DNA of 64,000 nt from CAWJMF01 sp963843945 (GCA_963843945.1 CAWJMF010000002.1:1550001-1614000), one strand, 5' to 3'. Counted from the stretch's first letter, positions 15,728 through 24,992 are shown. The notes: generated by a model not told the origin, from the sequence alone. Program-made: numbers and translations.

Positions 15728-17308
15728 ATGCAGATGCGGTCCGCGGCGCGCGGCGCTTTGAGTCGGGGCTTGTTCGCCATTGCGGGCAGCGCGGTGTTCC
15801 TCGCATCGCTTTTGACGCCGGTTCGAGCCGACGAATCCGCACAGGCGTTGCTGGCCAAGCATAAGGCCTATGCCGGCTGGTCGTTCAACGACGGCACGTT
15901 CAAGACGCTGGTGACGCAATGGACCTTTAGCCACACCAAAGACGGCTCCGTCGTGTTTCGCCAAACCGAACGCCAGATGGGCGTGCTGCAGCGCGACGAT
16001 TATGTCTCCGAGCGTAACGGTCGTGAGGGCCACGAAGGCTATACCGGAACCCTTCTCTGGCAATCGGGCAGCAACGGCTTCACTACTCGACTCTTGGGGG
16101 ATCCGGCCAAGGCGATCGTTTCCTTCAAGCTGATCTTCGACGAGGCGGCCACGCAAGCCACGGGTACGCTCCAGCCGGCACAAACGATCGACGGCAAGAG
16201 CTACGGCGTCGTGCGCGTGAAAATCGACGCTTCGCTTCCCGTCGACCTCTACATCGACGAAGCGACGGGAGCATACCGGCGCGCGGTCCTCGATCCAGGC
16301 GGCGGCTTCGAGCGAACCTATAATTTCGTCGACACGGTCGAACCGCTGCCGGGCAAGAAACTCATCAGCCGCTACACCGTCGGTGGCTGGACGGCCGTGC
16401 TCGAGAAGGCGACCCCGAACGAGACGATCGATCCGAGCCAGCTGGCCCCTCCACCCCCGAGCGCGCACTGGGTCTTCGGCAACGGTGACTCCATTCCGAT
16501 TCACGTTACCGACAAACGCGTCTTCGTCACCGCCAAGATAAACGGCGTCGAGGGGCACTTCTTCCTCGATACCGGCGCGGGAAGCATTCTTCTTTCGACG
16601 AGTTTCGCAAAACGCGCGAACCTCGAATCGGGAGAAGCGGGAAAGGGCCAGGGCATCGGGGGCAGCGTCGACATGAGGGAGCGCACGGTGAAGACGTTCA
16701 CCATGGGAGACAACACGCTCTCCAACGTCGTCGTCTATTCGGCGCCGTTCGAAGGTTTCGAGCAGGAAGGGAAAGACGGTCTCATCGGCTTCGACCTCTT
16801 CGCCGGCGCCTTGGTCGTCCTGAACCTTGACGACTCCACTCTCACGATTCTCGACCCCGCGAAACTGCAACCGGATACGTCGGCAGGCGTAGCCGTGTTG
16901 GTTGATCTCTCTACTCAGCAGCCGGTCGTGCCGATGAAGCTCAACGATCGCGTCGAAGTTCAAGCTACGCTCGACAGCGGCGATCCGCTCCACGTTCTGT
17001 TGGATCGCGCGCTAATCACCAACCACGGTCTCAAGTTCTTGATCGACCGGAGTTCGCTGGCAGCGGAAGGGTTAACCGGTGGGGTCGGTGGCAGTTACGA
17101 GATGGTCGAGTGCGGCAAGCTGCAAAGTCTGTCGCTCGGACCAATCAGCTACAATGCGCCGCCGGCTTGCGTCGGCCAAGCCACCATCGGCTCGCCCAGC
17201 GATCGCGACGTGCTCGTCGGGTTCGATTTCCTCAAACACTTCAACATCGTCTTCGACTACCCGGCGGGGTTAATGGTCTTTCAGCAGCGCAAGAACCAGC
17301 CGAAGTAA
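15728..17308 (+). CDS. Secreted protein with paired retropepsin-like aspartyl protease domains
   Basis: A 526-residue protein with an N-terminal signal peptide ending near VRADES. The first half is a beta-rich domain of unknown type. Two retropepsin-like segments follow: FFLDTGAGSILLS with the catalytic DTG, and ATLDSGDPLHVLLDRAL with DSG. The related GFDLFAGALVVLNLDD and GFDFLKHFNIVFDYP flaps match the bacterial aspartyl protease (gag-polyprotein-like) family. I chose the ATG at 15728; the longer frame overlaps the MFS gene. Export to the periplasm or outside is likely. Substrate unknown. Confidence 0.82.
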   Translation: MQMRSAARGALSRGLFAIAGSAVFLASLLTPVRADESAQALLAKHKAYAGWSFNDGTFKTLVTQWTFSHTKDGSVVFRQTERQMGVLQRDDYVSERNGREGHEGYTGTLLWQSGSNGFTTRLLGDPAKAIVSFKLIFDEAATQATGTLQPAQTIDGKSYGVVRVKIDASLPVDLYIDEATGAYRRAVLDPGGGFERTYNFVDTVEPLPGKKLISRYTVGGWTAVLEKATPNETIDPSQLAPPPPSAHWVFGNGDSIPIHVTDKRVFVTAKINGVEGHFFLDTGAGSILLSTSFAKRANLESGEAGKGQGIGGSVDMRERTVKTFTMGDNTLSNVVVYSAPFEGFEQEGKDGLIGFDLFAGALVVLNLDDSTLTILDPAKLQPDTSAGVAVLVDLSTQQPVVPMKLNDRVEVQATLDSGDPLHVLLDRALITNHGLKFLIDRSSLAAEGLTGGVGGSYEMVECGKLQSLSLGPISYNAPPACVGQATIGSPSDRDVLVGFDFLKHFNIVFDYPAGLMVFQQRKNQPK

Positions 17309-17312
17309 GCGC

Positions 17313-17855
17313 TCACCAGTTGCCTGAATCCGGTTCGCCTTTGATTGGTCCGGTTAGATGCGCGTCGACCCAGCCGCCGTAGTAACCGCCGGGTTGCGGC
17401 GCGACGCGCTCGTCGTCGAGAAAGCACGCGTCCATCTTCGAGGCGTAGAACGCGAAGTAGCCGGCCACGCGCTCGTAGCCCATGCCGAGATCCGTCAGCG
17501 GCTCCGGATAGCTCCAGGCGCCGGCGCGAACGCGCCGGCCGCCCGCAACGACGTCATACGCGAAGGCCACGCCTTTCCACTCGCAGATCGTCCAGCTATC
17601 GGTCTTGACGAGCGCTTCGGATAGACAGTCTGCCGGCGGTACGTAGTAGCACGGAGCGCCCGCCGTTTCGACGATCCGCAGCGCGCGCAGCGAGTCCGCG
17701 ATCGTCAGACCGCCGAACTCGACGCGCACCCGCCGCACGACCTCCTCGACGCGCGGGGGACGCGGAAAATCCCACACCGACTCTTGCCCCGGCGCGGGCC
17801 GGACGATGCGCTCACGCGGCGGCGCATCGCGCTGCGCGAGTCGTGCGCGCTTCAC
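17313..17855 (-). CDS. DUF427 domain protein
   Basis: A 180-residue protein. Its core (DSLRALRIVETAGAPCYYVP, then SWTICEWKGVAFAYDV) is the DUF427 family, a beta-rich fold. The C-terminus AFYASKMDACFLDDERV is also typical. The family's function is unknown. It ends four bases before the convergent protease-like gene. Confidence 0.85.
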   Translation of the reverse strand: MKRARLAQRDAPPRERIVRPAPGQESVWDFPRPPRVEEVVRRVRVEFGGLTIADSLRALRIVETAGAPCYYVPPADCLSEALVKTDSWTICEWKGVAFAYDVVAGGRRVRAGAWSYPEPLTDLGMGYERVAGYFAFYASKMDACFLDDERVAPQPGGYYGGWVDAHLTGPIKGEPDSGNW

Positions 17856-17904
17856 AAATCCGGCGAGCGCGAGGGCGGAGGGTGGCTGCGTTTGCGGCGA
17901 GGCG

Positions 17905-18408
17905 TCAGCCTCGCAGCACGAAGATCAGCGCGACGCCGTTCATGCAGTATCGCAAGCCCGTCGGCTTCGGCCCGTCGTCGAAGACGTGCCCGAGATGACT
18001 GCCGCAACGGCGGCAGTGTACTTCGTCCCGCACCATCATGTCCGAGCGGTCGACCGCGGTCGAGACGGCATCCGGGAGCGGACGGAAAAAGCTCGGCCAG
18101 CCCGTGCCGCTGTCGAACTTCGTGCTCGAGTCGTACAGCGCCAAACGGCAACCCGCACACAGATACGTACCGGGCCGAAATTCCTTGTCGAGCGGACTCG
18201 AAAAGGCAAATTCGGTCCCGCCCTGGCGCAGCACCGTATATTGCGCCGGCGTCAACAGCGCGCGCCACTGCGCGTCGGTGTGCGTTACCTCATAGGTCGC
18301 CGCGCGCGCCGGCGGCGAGCCGCAGGCGATGGCCGCAACCAAGGCCCCGAATCCACCGAGCACCGAACGGCGCGAGGGGGGCGGCGAAAAATCCAGACGT
18401 TCGGGCAT
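17905..18408 (-). CDS. msrB: Exported peptide methionine (R)-S-oxide reductase
   Basis: About 167 residues. A twin-arginine leader (SRRSVLGGFGALVAAIA) and AxA site suggest folded export by TAT. The MsrB domain has the zinc cysteine pairs CAGC and CRRC, the core TGWPSFFRPL, CGSHLGHVFDDGP, and the catalytic cysteine in RYCMNGVAL. Start is uncertain: the ATG at 18408 is used, but a frame from 18438 is also open. It repairs oxidised methionine, here probably outside the cytoplasm. Confidence 0.92.
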   Translation of the reverse strand: MPERLDFSPPPSRRSVLGGFGALVAAIACGSPPARAATYEVTHTDAQWRALLTPAQYTVLRQGGTEFAFSSPLDKEFRPGTYLCAGCRLALYDSSTKFDSGTGWPSFFRPLPDAVSTAVDRSDMMVRDEVHCRRCGSHLGHVFDDGPKPTGLRYCMNGVALIFVLRG

Positions 18409-18476
18409 GGCATCACTATAACGCATGGCCGGGCGCAAACGATGTGGTTTTCCTTACGCCTGGACGCCGCCGGACC

Positions 18477-19235
18477 TCAACGCTTGAGAATCAGCGTGAC
18501 GGCGCTGATCACCATAAGCCCGGCGAAGCACAGCCGCAAGGTCCGCTCGGGGAGGCGAACGGCGAGTTTCACGCCGTACGGCACCGTCAACACGCCGCCG
18601 ATCGCGAGCGCGAAACCGACCGGCCAATCGACGTCGCCGGCCGCGGCGTAGGCGGCCAGGCCCGCCAGCGTCCCCGGAGCCACCAGCGCCAGGCCGAAGC
18701 CTTGCGAGGCGGACTGCGAGAATCCGAAAAGCAGCGACATGAGCGGCACGGCGAAAATGGCGCCGCCGACGCTGAACACGCCCGACAGAAACCCGCCGAA
18801 CGCTCCGACGAGCGATGCGAACGGCCAGGGCAACGGCGGGCGCGCCGTCCCTTGGCGCTTCGGTCCGAGGGCGCGCCACAGCATCACCGCGGCGATGCAC
18901 AAGGTGAACGCCGCGAAGGCGAGACGCAGCGGCGAGCTCGGAACGTGCGTCGCGAAGTGCGCCCCGACGAAGGTCAGCGGGAGGGCCGCGCCCGCGAGCG
19001 TCAGGCTGAAACGCAAATCGAGTTGGGACCGCTTGGCATAGTTCCACAACCCGAGCAAGACGTTCGGAACGACCATCACGAGCGACGTGCCTTGCGCGTG
19101 CTGCTCGTCGAGGTTGAGGATGACGGCGAGCAGGGGAATCGCAAAGAGGCCGCCGCCGATCCCAAGCAGACCACCGAGAAACCCTAGCAACGCGCCGAGC
19201 GCGAGCAGTTCGAGGAGCTCAGGAAAGGGCATCAC
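18477..19235 (-). CDS. TauE/SafE-family sulfite/organosulfonate exporter-like protein
   Basis: A 252-residue membrane protein with about eight hydrophobic helices and the duplicated TauE/SafE signature. The halves are seen in LGFLGGLLGIGGGLFAIPLL and VGAFGGFLSGVFSVGGAIFA. Relatives export sulfite, sulfonates or other small anions. It is upstream of msrB on the same strand with a gap of about 70 bases. Substrate is not determinable. Confidence 0.88.
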   Translation of the reverse strand: MMPFPELLELLALGALLGFLGGLLGIGGGLFAIPLLAVILNLDEQHAQGTSLVMVVPNVLLGLWNYAKRSQLDLRFSLTLAGAALPLTFVGAHFATHVPSSPLRLAFAAFTLCIAAVMLWRALGPKRQGTARPPLPWPFASLVGAFGGFLSGVFSVGGAIFAVPLMSLLFGFSQSASQGFGLALVAPGTLAGLAAYAAAGDVDWPVGFALAIGGVLTVPYGVKLAVRLPERTLRLCFAGLMVISAVTLILKR

Positions 19236-19320
19236 GCGTCCGTTGGAATTGGCTGTGAGATTGGTTACTTCCGCGAGAGCCTTCTAAGAGCGACCGGGCA
19301 AGCGTCCGAAGGCGTAGTAT

Positions 19321-19680
19321 ATGGTCAGCCTTGCCTATTCATTCCGGCCCGACCGCTTGGAGCGCCCCTTGAGTCTCATGCCCGCCGTCGAACTACTCTT
19401 GCGGCGGTCGACGGCTTCGCTCGTGCTCGAGCTGGCCCGCGGCCCGCAGCGCTTGGCCGAGCTTCAGGAAAAACATCCCCAGCTAGCCGAGCACCTTCTC
19501 AGCGAAGTGTTGCGCGAACTTTCCGCCGACGGCGTCGTCGAGCGACGGGTCGACCCCGGCCCGCCCTTCCGCGTCGTTTACGAACTGACGGCCGCCGGCC
19601 GCGAACTCGCCCCAACCCTCGCCAACCTGGCGGCCTGGGCCGAGCGCTGGCTGGACGCCGAAATTCGTTCCCTCGGGTAA
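19321..19680 (+). CDS. HxlR-type winged-helix transcriptional regulator
   Basis: A 119-residue regulator. The helix-turn-helix lies around residues 35-75 (LVLELARGPQRLAELQEKHP, LSEVLRELSADGVVERR), with the beta wing PFRVVYELTAAGREL. This arrangement is typical of HxlR/MarR-like proteins that sense small molecules or redox state. No cysteine is present, so a redox thiol switch is unlikely. It is alone and convergent to gdhA; targets unknown. Confidence 0.82.
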   Translation: MVSLAYSFRPDRLERPLSLMPAVELLLRRSTASLVLELARGPQRLAELQEKHPQLAEHLLSEVLRELSADGVVERRVDPGPPFRVVYELTAAGRELAPTLANLAAWAERWLDAEIRSLG

Positions 19681-19686
19681 CGCTGC

Positions 19687-20955
19687 TTAGGCGTAGACCC
19701 CGCGTACCAGCATCGACTGCACGACGCGGTTGATCGCCAGCATGTACGCCGCCGTCCGCAGCGTGACACCGCGCATCTGCGCGAGTTCGGAAACGCGAGC
19801 GAAGTTTTCGAGCAAGACGTCGGCGAGCCGCTCGTTGACCTCGGACTCCTTCCAGAAGTAGCCGGCGCGGTCTTGCGCCCACTCGAAGTACGAAACGGTA
19901 ACGCCGCCGGCATTCGCGACGATGTCGGGAATGACGACGATACCGCGCCGGTTGAAGATCTCGTCGGCTTCGGGCGTCGTCGGTCCGTTGGCGCCCTCGA
20001 CGATGAGCTTCGCCTGCACGTTGGCCGCGTTGCGCACCGTGAGTTGCTTCTCGAGCGCGGCCGGAACGAGCACGTCGCAGGGCAGTTCGAGCACCGCATC
20101 GTTCGTGATGCGATCGCCGCCGCGATAGCCGTCGAGCGAGTGATGCTCTTGCGCGTACGCGATCGCGCCGGGCACGTCGATGCCGGCGGCGTTGTGGTAC
20201 CCGCCCGTCACGTCGGAGATCGCGACCACGCTGCAGCCGGCCTCGGCCAAGAGTTTCGCCGCGATCGAGCCGACGTTGCCGAAGCCTTGAATGGCAACGC
20301 GCGCACCGCGCGGCGGAAGGTGCATCGCCTCGAGTTGCGCGAGCGTCACGAGCGACACGCCGCGACCGGTCGCTTCGACGCGACCGCGCGAGCCGCCGAT
20401 CTCGAGCGGCTTGCCGGTAACGACGCCGGGAACGTGCTCGCGGCGGTGCATCGAGTAGGTGTCCATGAACCAGGCCATGATCTGTGGGGTCGTGCCGACG
20501 TCGGGTGCCGGAACGTCTTTGTCGGGCCCGACGACTTCGACGAGTTCGGCTGCGTAGCGGCGCGTGATCCGCTCGAGTTCACCCATCGAAAGCGTCGTCG
20601 GGTCGCAGGTGACGCCGCCTTTTCCGCCGCCGAACGGCAGGTCGACGACCGCGCACTTCCAGGTCATCCAAAATGCCAGCGCCGTGACCTCGTCGAGCGT
20701 CACGCCCGGATGGTAGCGAATGCCGCCTTTGGCGGGACCGCGCGCGAAATTGTACTGTACCCGATAGCCGGTGAAGACCTCGAGTTCGCCGTTGTCCCGC
20801 TGAAAGGGGATCGAGAAGATGATCTGCCTCGACGGCTTCGTCAAGAGGCGCCGCATGCGGCTATCCAGATCCAGGTAGGCCGCCGCTTCGTTGAAGTAGG
20901 CGATCGCGTCGCCAAAAACCGAGACCTCGCGCACGGCGGTCAACATATCGCTCAC
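19687..20955 (-). CDS. gdhA: Glutamate dehydrogenase (Glu/Leu/Phe/Val dehydrogenase family)
   Basis: A 422-residue NAD(P)-dependent enzyme for 2-oxoglutarate/glutamate interconversion. The substrate site lysines are in GPAKGGIRYHP and WKCAVVDLPFGGGKGGV, and the nucleotide fold begins AIQGFGNVGSIAAKLL. The length suits the hexameric class I family. Start is GTG at 20955 or the ATG three codons later. Directly repeated AT-rich motifs lie upstream. Confidence 0.95.
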   Translation of the reverse strand: MSDMLTAVREVSVFGDAIAYFNEAAAYLDLDSRMRRLLTKPSRQIIFSIPFQRDNGELEVFTGYRVQYNFARGPAKGGIRYHPGVTLDEVTALAFWMTWKCAVVDLPFGGGKGGVTCDPTTLSMGELERITRRYAAELVEVVGPDKDVPAPDVGTTPQIMAWFMDTYSMHRREHVPGVVTGKPLEIGGSRGRVEATGRGVSLVTLAQLEAMHLPPRGARVAIQGFGNVGSIAAKLLAEAGCSVVAISDVTGGYHNAAGIDVPGAIAYAQEHHSLDGYRGGDRITNDAVLELPCDVLVPAALEKQLTVRNAANVQAKLIVEGANGPTTPEADEIFNRRGIVVIPDIVANAGGVTVSYFEWAQDRAGYFWKESEVNERLADVLLENFARVSELAQMRGVTLRTAAYMLAINRVVQSMLVRGVYA

Positions 20956-20991
20956 GCTTTCCCGTCCAATCCTCCGGAACTAGCCCACAAG

Positions 20992-21025
20992 ATTTGGGCC
21001 AGGAAACTTTTTTCCCTACATTTGG
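20992..21025. promoter_or_regulatory. Spaced repeats upstream of gdhA
   Basis: atttgggcc (20992-21000) and atttggcc (21018-21025) repeat with 17 bases between them, in a locally AT-rich patch upstream of gdhA. The second copy extends to the palindrome ttggccaa. A regulator or RNA polymerase site is possible; no family is assigned. Confidence 0.3.
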
Positions 21026-21082
21026 CCAATCACACCGGGACTTCGTTCGACAACGGTACAACGTCCCGGGCGAGCCGGTTCG

Positions 21083-22177
21083 TCACACGTTGAAGCGGAA
21101 ATCGACGACGTCGCCCTCCTGCATGACGTACTCCTTGCCCTCGCTCCGAAGCAAGCCGGCCGCCCGAATGGCGTCCTTCGAGCGCAGGCGCGCGTAGTCG
21201 CCGTACGAGACGATCTCGGCCCGGATGAATCCACGCTCGATATCGGAATGGATTTTCCCGGCGGCTTGGGGGGCCTTCGTCCCTTTGTCGATGGTCCAGG
21301 CCCGCACTTCTTTCTCGCCGGCCGTGAGAAACGTCATCAGGCCCAGCAGGTCGTAGGCGCTGAGGATCAAGCTGTCGAGTCCGCTGCGCTCGATCCCCAG
21401 TTCCGCCCGGAAGGCCTCGGCTTCCGCCTCGCTCAGGCCGGCGAGTTCGGCTTCGATCTTGCCGCTGAGGGCGATCGCTCGGCTGCCTTCCTGCTCGGCT
21501 AAGTCGAAGACGCTTCGCGCCAGCGCTCCCGGAGCTCCGATCTGTGCTTCGTCGACGTTCGCGACGTAAAGCATCGGCTTGGCGCTAAGAAGAAAACTTT
21601 CACGGGCAAGCTGCGCCTCGAGGGAGTCTTTGGGAAACGAGCGGGCCGGCCGGCCCGCCTCGAGGGCCGCTTCGAGCCGGCGCGCGGCTTCGAGGAGGGG
21701 GCCGATCTTCGGGTTGACGCGCGCCTCGCGCTCGAGGCGCTCGCGGCGCTTGGAAAGCGTGGCCAGGTCGGCCAAAGCCATCTCGATGTTGACGATCTCG
21801 ACGTCGCGCAGGGGATCGGCCTCGCCTTCGACGTGGATCACATCCGGATCGACGAAACAGCGCAGGACCATCGCGATCGCGTCAGTCTCGCGAATGTGAC
21901 TGAGAAACGCGTTGCCCAGACCGGCGCCCGAGCTGGCTCCGCGCACCAAACCCGCGATATCGACGAAGCGCACGCTCGCGTTGACGATCTTCTGCGAGCG
22001 CTCGATCTCGGCCAAAACCTTCAAACGCTCGTCCGGAACGGGAACTTCGCCGATGTTCGGCTCGATGGTCGCGAAAGGGTAATTGGCAGCGAGAGCTTGC
22101 GCCGAGCGAGTTAGGGCGTTGAAAATGGTCGATTTGCCGACGTTCGGTAGACCAACGATACCGCAAGAAAGTGCCAT
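21083..22177 (-). CDS. ychF: Redox-regulated ATPase/GTPase YchF
   Basis: A 364-residue OLA1/YchF protein from ATG 22177. P-loop GLPNVGKSTIFNALT; switch II region VDIAGLVRGAS followed by GLGNAFLSHIRE; a central coiled coil; and the C-terminal TGS domain ending GDVVDFRFNV. The base-recognition motif is NVDEA, the ATP-preferring form of the family. It binds ribosomes and is linked to oxidative stress response in other bacteria. It diverges from the nuclease-like gene at 22249. Confidence 0.95.
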   Translation of the reverse strand: MALSCGIVGLPNVGKSTIFNALTRSAQALAANYPFATIEPNIGEVPVPDERLKVLAEIERSQKIVNASVRFVDIAGLVRGASSGAGLGNAFLSHIRETDAIAMVLRCFVDPDVIHVEGEADPLRDVEIVNIEMALADLATLSKRRERLEREARVNPKIGPLLEAARRLEAALEAGRPARSFPKDSLEAQLARESFLLSAKPMLYVANVDEAQIGAPGALARSVFDLAEQEGSRAIALSGKIEAELAGLSEAEAEAFRAELGIERSGLDSLILSAYDLLGLMTFLTAGEKEVRAWTIDKGTKAPQAAGKIHSDIERGFIRAEIVSYGDYARLRSKDAIRAAGLLRSEGKEYVMQEGDVVDFRFNV

Positions 22178-22248
22178 GGTGTTGAAAAGCCGACCCGTCC
22201 CGTTCGTGTCGCGCAAGGATTCGTCCTGGACACGTCGGATTTTTGGAC

Positions 22249-22722
22249 ATGCGCCAGATGAAGGTCGACAAGCTCGGGATCGACTTGCTGACCCACGACC
22301 CGGTTGTGATCCTCAAGGATCTCGAAGGCAAACGATACCTGCCGATCCTGATCGGCCCCTTCGAAGCCACCGCCATCGCTCTCGCGCTCGAAGGGACGCA
22401 AGTACCGCGTCCTCTTTCGCACGATCTCATGCGCACGATGCTCGAATCGCTTCATGCCTCGCTCGAGCAGATCGTCATTCACGACATCAAAGACTCGACG
22501 TTCTTTGCCAAGCTGATCGTGCGGCAGAATGGCGATACGCGCGAGATCGATGCGCGTCCGTCGGATTGCATCGCGCTGGCTCTGCGCATGCAAGCTCCGA
22601 TCTTCGTTTCCGATAAGATCGTGCTTGAGGAAACGGTGGCCGACAAGAAGGCTGAGGCTGAAGAGTCGCAGCGGTTCAAGAAGTTTATCGAGGAACTCAA
22701 GCCGAGCGATTTTCGGGAGTAG
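22249..22722 (+). CDS. Bifunctional nuclease family (DUF151) protein
   Basis: A 157-residue protein with the BFN/DUF151 core: PVVILKDLEGKRYLPILIGP, then RPLSHDLMRTML and the RPSDCIALALR motif. Some plant members have nuclease activity, but most bacterial ones are untested. The start is the ATG at 22249. A C-terminal acidic helical tail is typical. The folded element copy B begins 15 bases after its stop. Confidence 0.9.
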   Translation: MRQMKVDKLGIDLLTHDPVVILKDLEGKRYLPILIGPFEATAIALALEGTQVPRPLSHDLMRTMLESLHASLEQIVIHDIKDSTFFAKLIVRQNGDTREIDARPSDCIALALRMQAPIFVSDKIVLEETVADKKAEAEESQRFKKFIEELKPSDFRE

Positions 22723-22736
22723 TCTCTCTCGCTGGC

Positions 22737-22903
22737 GCCTGCGTTGGGTTGTGGCGCGATACGTTGGCTCCTCGGGGACGCCCGCGATTTTCCATCCATT
22801 GGAAAATCGCTACTCCGCCACTTTTCGCTCTCGCCCTCCGGGCTTCGCGAAAAGCTGGAGGCCCCGCGCAACCAACGTATCGCACCACGACCCAGCGCAG
22901 ACG
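22737..22903 (+). repeat. Dispersed three-way-junction element, copy B
   Basis: Same architecture as copy A at 12325-12478. The outer arms are 22737-22776 and 22862-22903. Hairpin 1 is gcgattttcca, loop tccat, tggaaaatcgc (22784-22810). Hairpin 2 is cttttcgc (22821-22828) with gcgaaaag (22847-22854). Compared with copy A, both hairpins differ at positions that change on both sides to keep pairing, while the linker atcgctactc and the arms' ends are conserved. No reading frame is shared. It fills most of the 246-base gap between the DUF151 gene and the next gene. Confidence 0.8.
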
Positions 22904-22968
22904 AAGCTCGTTCGAACGCGCGCGATCGTTTGTTTTGGTTGCCTCTCAGTCGTTGAGCACTTGCTGCT

Positions 22969-23244
22969 TCAGTTTTGGTATAGGACGATGTAGCGAACCG
23001 CCCCGTTGCCGGAACAGGCAAGCGCGCCGGCATAGCCGATGACGTGGTCGCCCGCGAAACCCGTCGCGACATCGCCGCCGGCGTTTCCAGTCTGCTGTGC
23101 AAAGCAAGGAGTTGCCGCGACGTGTAACGGTCCCGTGGGCACTTGGGCAAGTGATGGTCGCGTCATTTGAAACGTTATCAACGATGCGAGGAGCGCGACG
23201 AGCGCGTAGCTGCATAACGTCTTGAGATATGTCGTGTCTCGCAT
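22969..23244 (-). CDS. Small secreted hypothetical protein
   Basis: A 91-residue protein with an N-terminal signal peptide (ALVALLASLITFQM, cleavage near LAQ). The mature part has two cysteines that could form a disulfide and is rich in Gly and Ala. The ribosome site AAGGA lies about ten bases before the ATG. No family recognised. Confidence 0.6.
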   Translation of the reverse strand: MRDTTYLKTLCSYALVALLASLITFQMTRPSLAQVPTGPLHVAATPCFAQQTGNAGGDVATGFAGDHVIGYAGALACSGNGAVRYIVLYQN

Positions 23245-23280
23245 TTTCAGGTCATCCTTTCATTGCACGGCGGATCGGTC

Positions 23281-24894
23281 TTAGAGCGACCATTGCCAGG
23301 CGTTCCACCAGGGGGCGATGCCGGGGGAGGGGCTGTAGTTTTTGAGGTCGGGGTTGCGGGCGGTGGGGCGGCGGACGAGGTACATCGGGATGTAGGGGAC
23401 GGTTTCGTGGATGCGGCGTTCGACGCGATGGTAGATGGCGGCGCGTTCGGCGGGGTCGTCGGTACTGAGGCCGGCTCGTTCGCCGGCGTCGACGGTTGGG
23501 TCGCAGTAAGCGAAGACGTTCTCGCCTTTGGGTGAAAACTGGTCGCAGCCGAGGTAGGCGGTGTTGTCGGGGTCCCAGGGCAGCGTGTAGCTGTAGCCGG
23601 CGAAGTCGTAGTTGCGGGTGACGATGGGGCCGTCGTAGGCGAAGATAATATTGTAGGGATATTGTTTGAGCGCGAGCGCGATGCCGATGTCGTGCAGGTA
23701 TTGCTGCAACTGAACGGCGACGTTGCGCTCGTTGGCCGAGCCGGCGGAGACGGCCATCGTGAAGTCGAGGCGCTCCGGGCCTTTGCGGCGCACGCCATCG
23801 GGGCCGGGGAGCCAGCCGTTCTTATCGAGCAGCGCGCGCGCGGCCGGCGGGTCGTAGCGGTACGGCTCGTTGTCGGTGTAACCGATCGCGGTCGGGGGGA
23901 CGATGTCGTGAGCGCGCACCGCGACGCCGTGCGTGACTTTGTCGATGATCGCTTGATAGTCGATGGCCATGGCGATGGCTTGACGGACTTCGACGTGGCG
24001 CAGGCCAGGGTGTCCGTTGTTGAGGATCAAGACGTTTTCGGCGTTCCAGGGATACATTTGCGCGACGACGCCGGCGAGGTGACGGGCCCGGTCGAACTGC
24101 GTGGTCGCCAGGTTGGCCTCGTCGAGCTCGTGGGTTTTGAGCGCGTCGAAGATCGTGTTGTCGTCGGGAATTACCGAGAACTCGATGCGCTCGAGTTTGG
24201 GCATGCCTTTGAAGTAGCGCTCGTTGCGTACGAAGAGCAGCCGGCGGCCGCGTTCCCAGCGCACGAACTTGAATGGCCCGGTCCCGACGGGTGCGGAGTT
24301 GAAGGGCGCCGTGTTGATCGTCGGCAGCGCGGCGAGCAGGTGCGCCGGCAGAATGGGTTTTGCGCCCTCCTGGAGCGACGTGAAAAAGCGGCTGACGAAC
24401 GGAGGGTAGCGACGCTTGAGGCGCACGACGACCGTCGCGTCGTCCGGCGTTTCGATGCTTGCGACTTCCGTGTAGCCTTCACGGTGGAAGACGTTGTTCT
24501 TCGGGTTGACGACGGCGCGCCAGGTAAAGGCGACGTCGCGCGAGGTGAAGGGCTGGCCGTCGTGCCAGAGCACGCCGTGCCGCAAGTGGTAGACGTAGGT
24601 CTTTCCGTCTTTCGAGATCCCGCCGTTCGCGAGGCTCGGCACGTCGCTCGCGAGGTCGCCGATCAACCGGCCGTTGCCGTCCGAGATGACGAGATACGAC
24701 ATCACGAGCGACGAGAGGTCCTCGACGAGGTCCATCGTTGAGAGCAGCGAGTCGAACTGATCGGGGTCGCTCGTATCGGCGATGCGCAGGACGCCCGGCC
24801 GCGTCCACGCGTGGCGTCCGGACTGACCGGCCGTATCGACGCGCGTGCAGGCGGTCAGCGCAACGAGCGCCAGAATCGCGAGCGAACGGAGCAC
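23281..24894 (-). CDS. ABC transporter substrate-binding lipoprotein, family 5 (peptide/nickel type)
   Basis: About 537 residues from a GTG at 24894. The signal sequence LAILALVALTAC ends in a lipobox, so the protein is probably lipid-anchored. The family 5 signature lies in TYVYHLRHGVLWHDGQPFTSRDVAFTW near residue 100. The C-terminal part has the usual YNIIFAYDGP and later segments. No permease or ATPase gene is adjacent, so its partner is elsewhere or it acts alone. Bases 23281-23560 have the same plus-strand G-richness as lipB, although this gene is on the other strand. Ligand unknown. Confidence 0.88.
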   Translation of the reverse strand: MLRSLAILALVALTACTRVDTAGQSGRHAWTRPGVLRIADTSDPDQFDSLLSTMDLVEDLSSLVMSYLVISDGNGRLIGDLASDVPSLANGGISKDGKTYVYHLRHGVLWHDGQPFTSRDVAFTWRAVVNPKNNVFHREGYTEVASIETPDDATVVVRLKRRYPPFVSRFFTSLQEGAKPILPAHLLAALPTINTAPFNSAPVGTGPFKFVRWERGRRLLFVRNERYFKGMPKLERIEFSVIPDDNTIFDALKTHELDEANLATTQFDRARHLAGVVAQMYPWNAENVLILNNGHPGLRHVEVRQAIAMAIDYQAIIDKVTHGVAVRAHDIVPPTAIGYTDNEPYRYDPPAARALLDKNGWLPGPDGVRRKGPERLDFTMAVSAGSANERNVAVQLQQYLHDIGIALALKQYPYNIIFAYDGPIVTRNYDFAGYSYTLPWDPDNTAYLGCDQFSPKGENVFAYCDPTVDAGERAGLSTDDPAERAAIYHRVERRIHETVPYIPMYLVRRPTARNPDLKNYSPSPGIAPWWNAWQWSL

Positions 24895-24992
24895 TTGCCT
24901 CGAGTTCGAGGGGAGCGCGCCGCTACCCCACGAACTCGGGGCCCCTGGCAGCGCGAAACTTTTCCGCCCGCCGCCCCTTACCAAAGGAGTCG

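Noticed and set aside
15638..16993. 451-residue minus-strand frame opposite the aspartyl-protease-like gene
   Set aside because: No domain; the plus-strand protein has a signal peptide and two DTG/DSG motifs.
23662..24741. 359-residue plus-strand frame opposite the peptide-binding lipoprotein
   Set aside because: Antisense of a conserved family 5 binding protein with lipobox.
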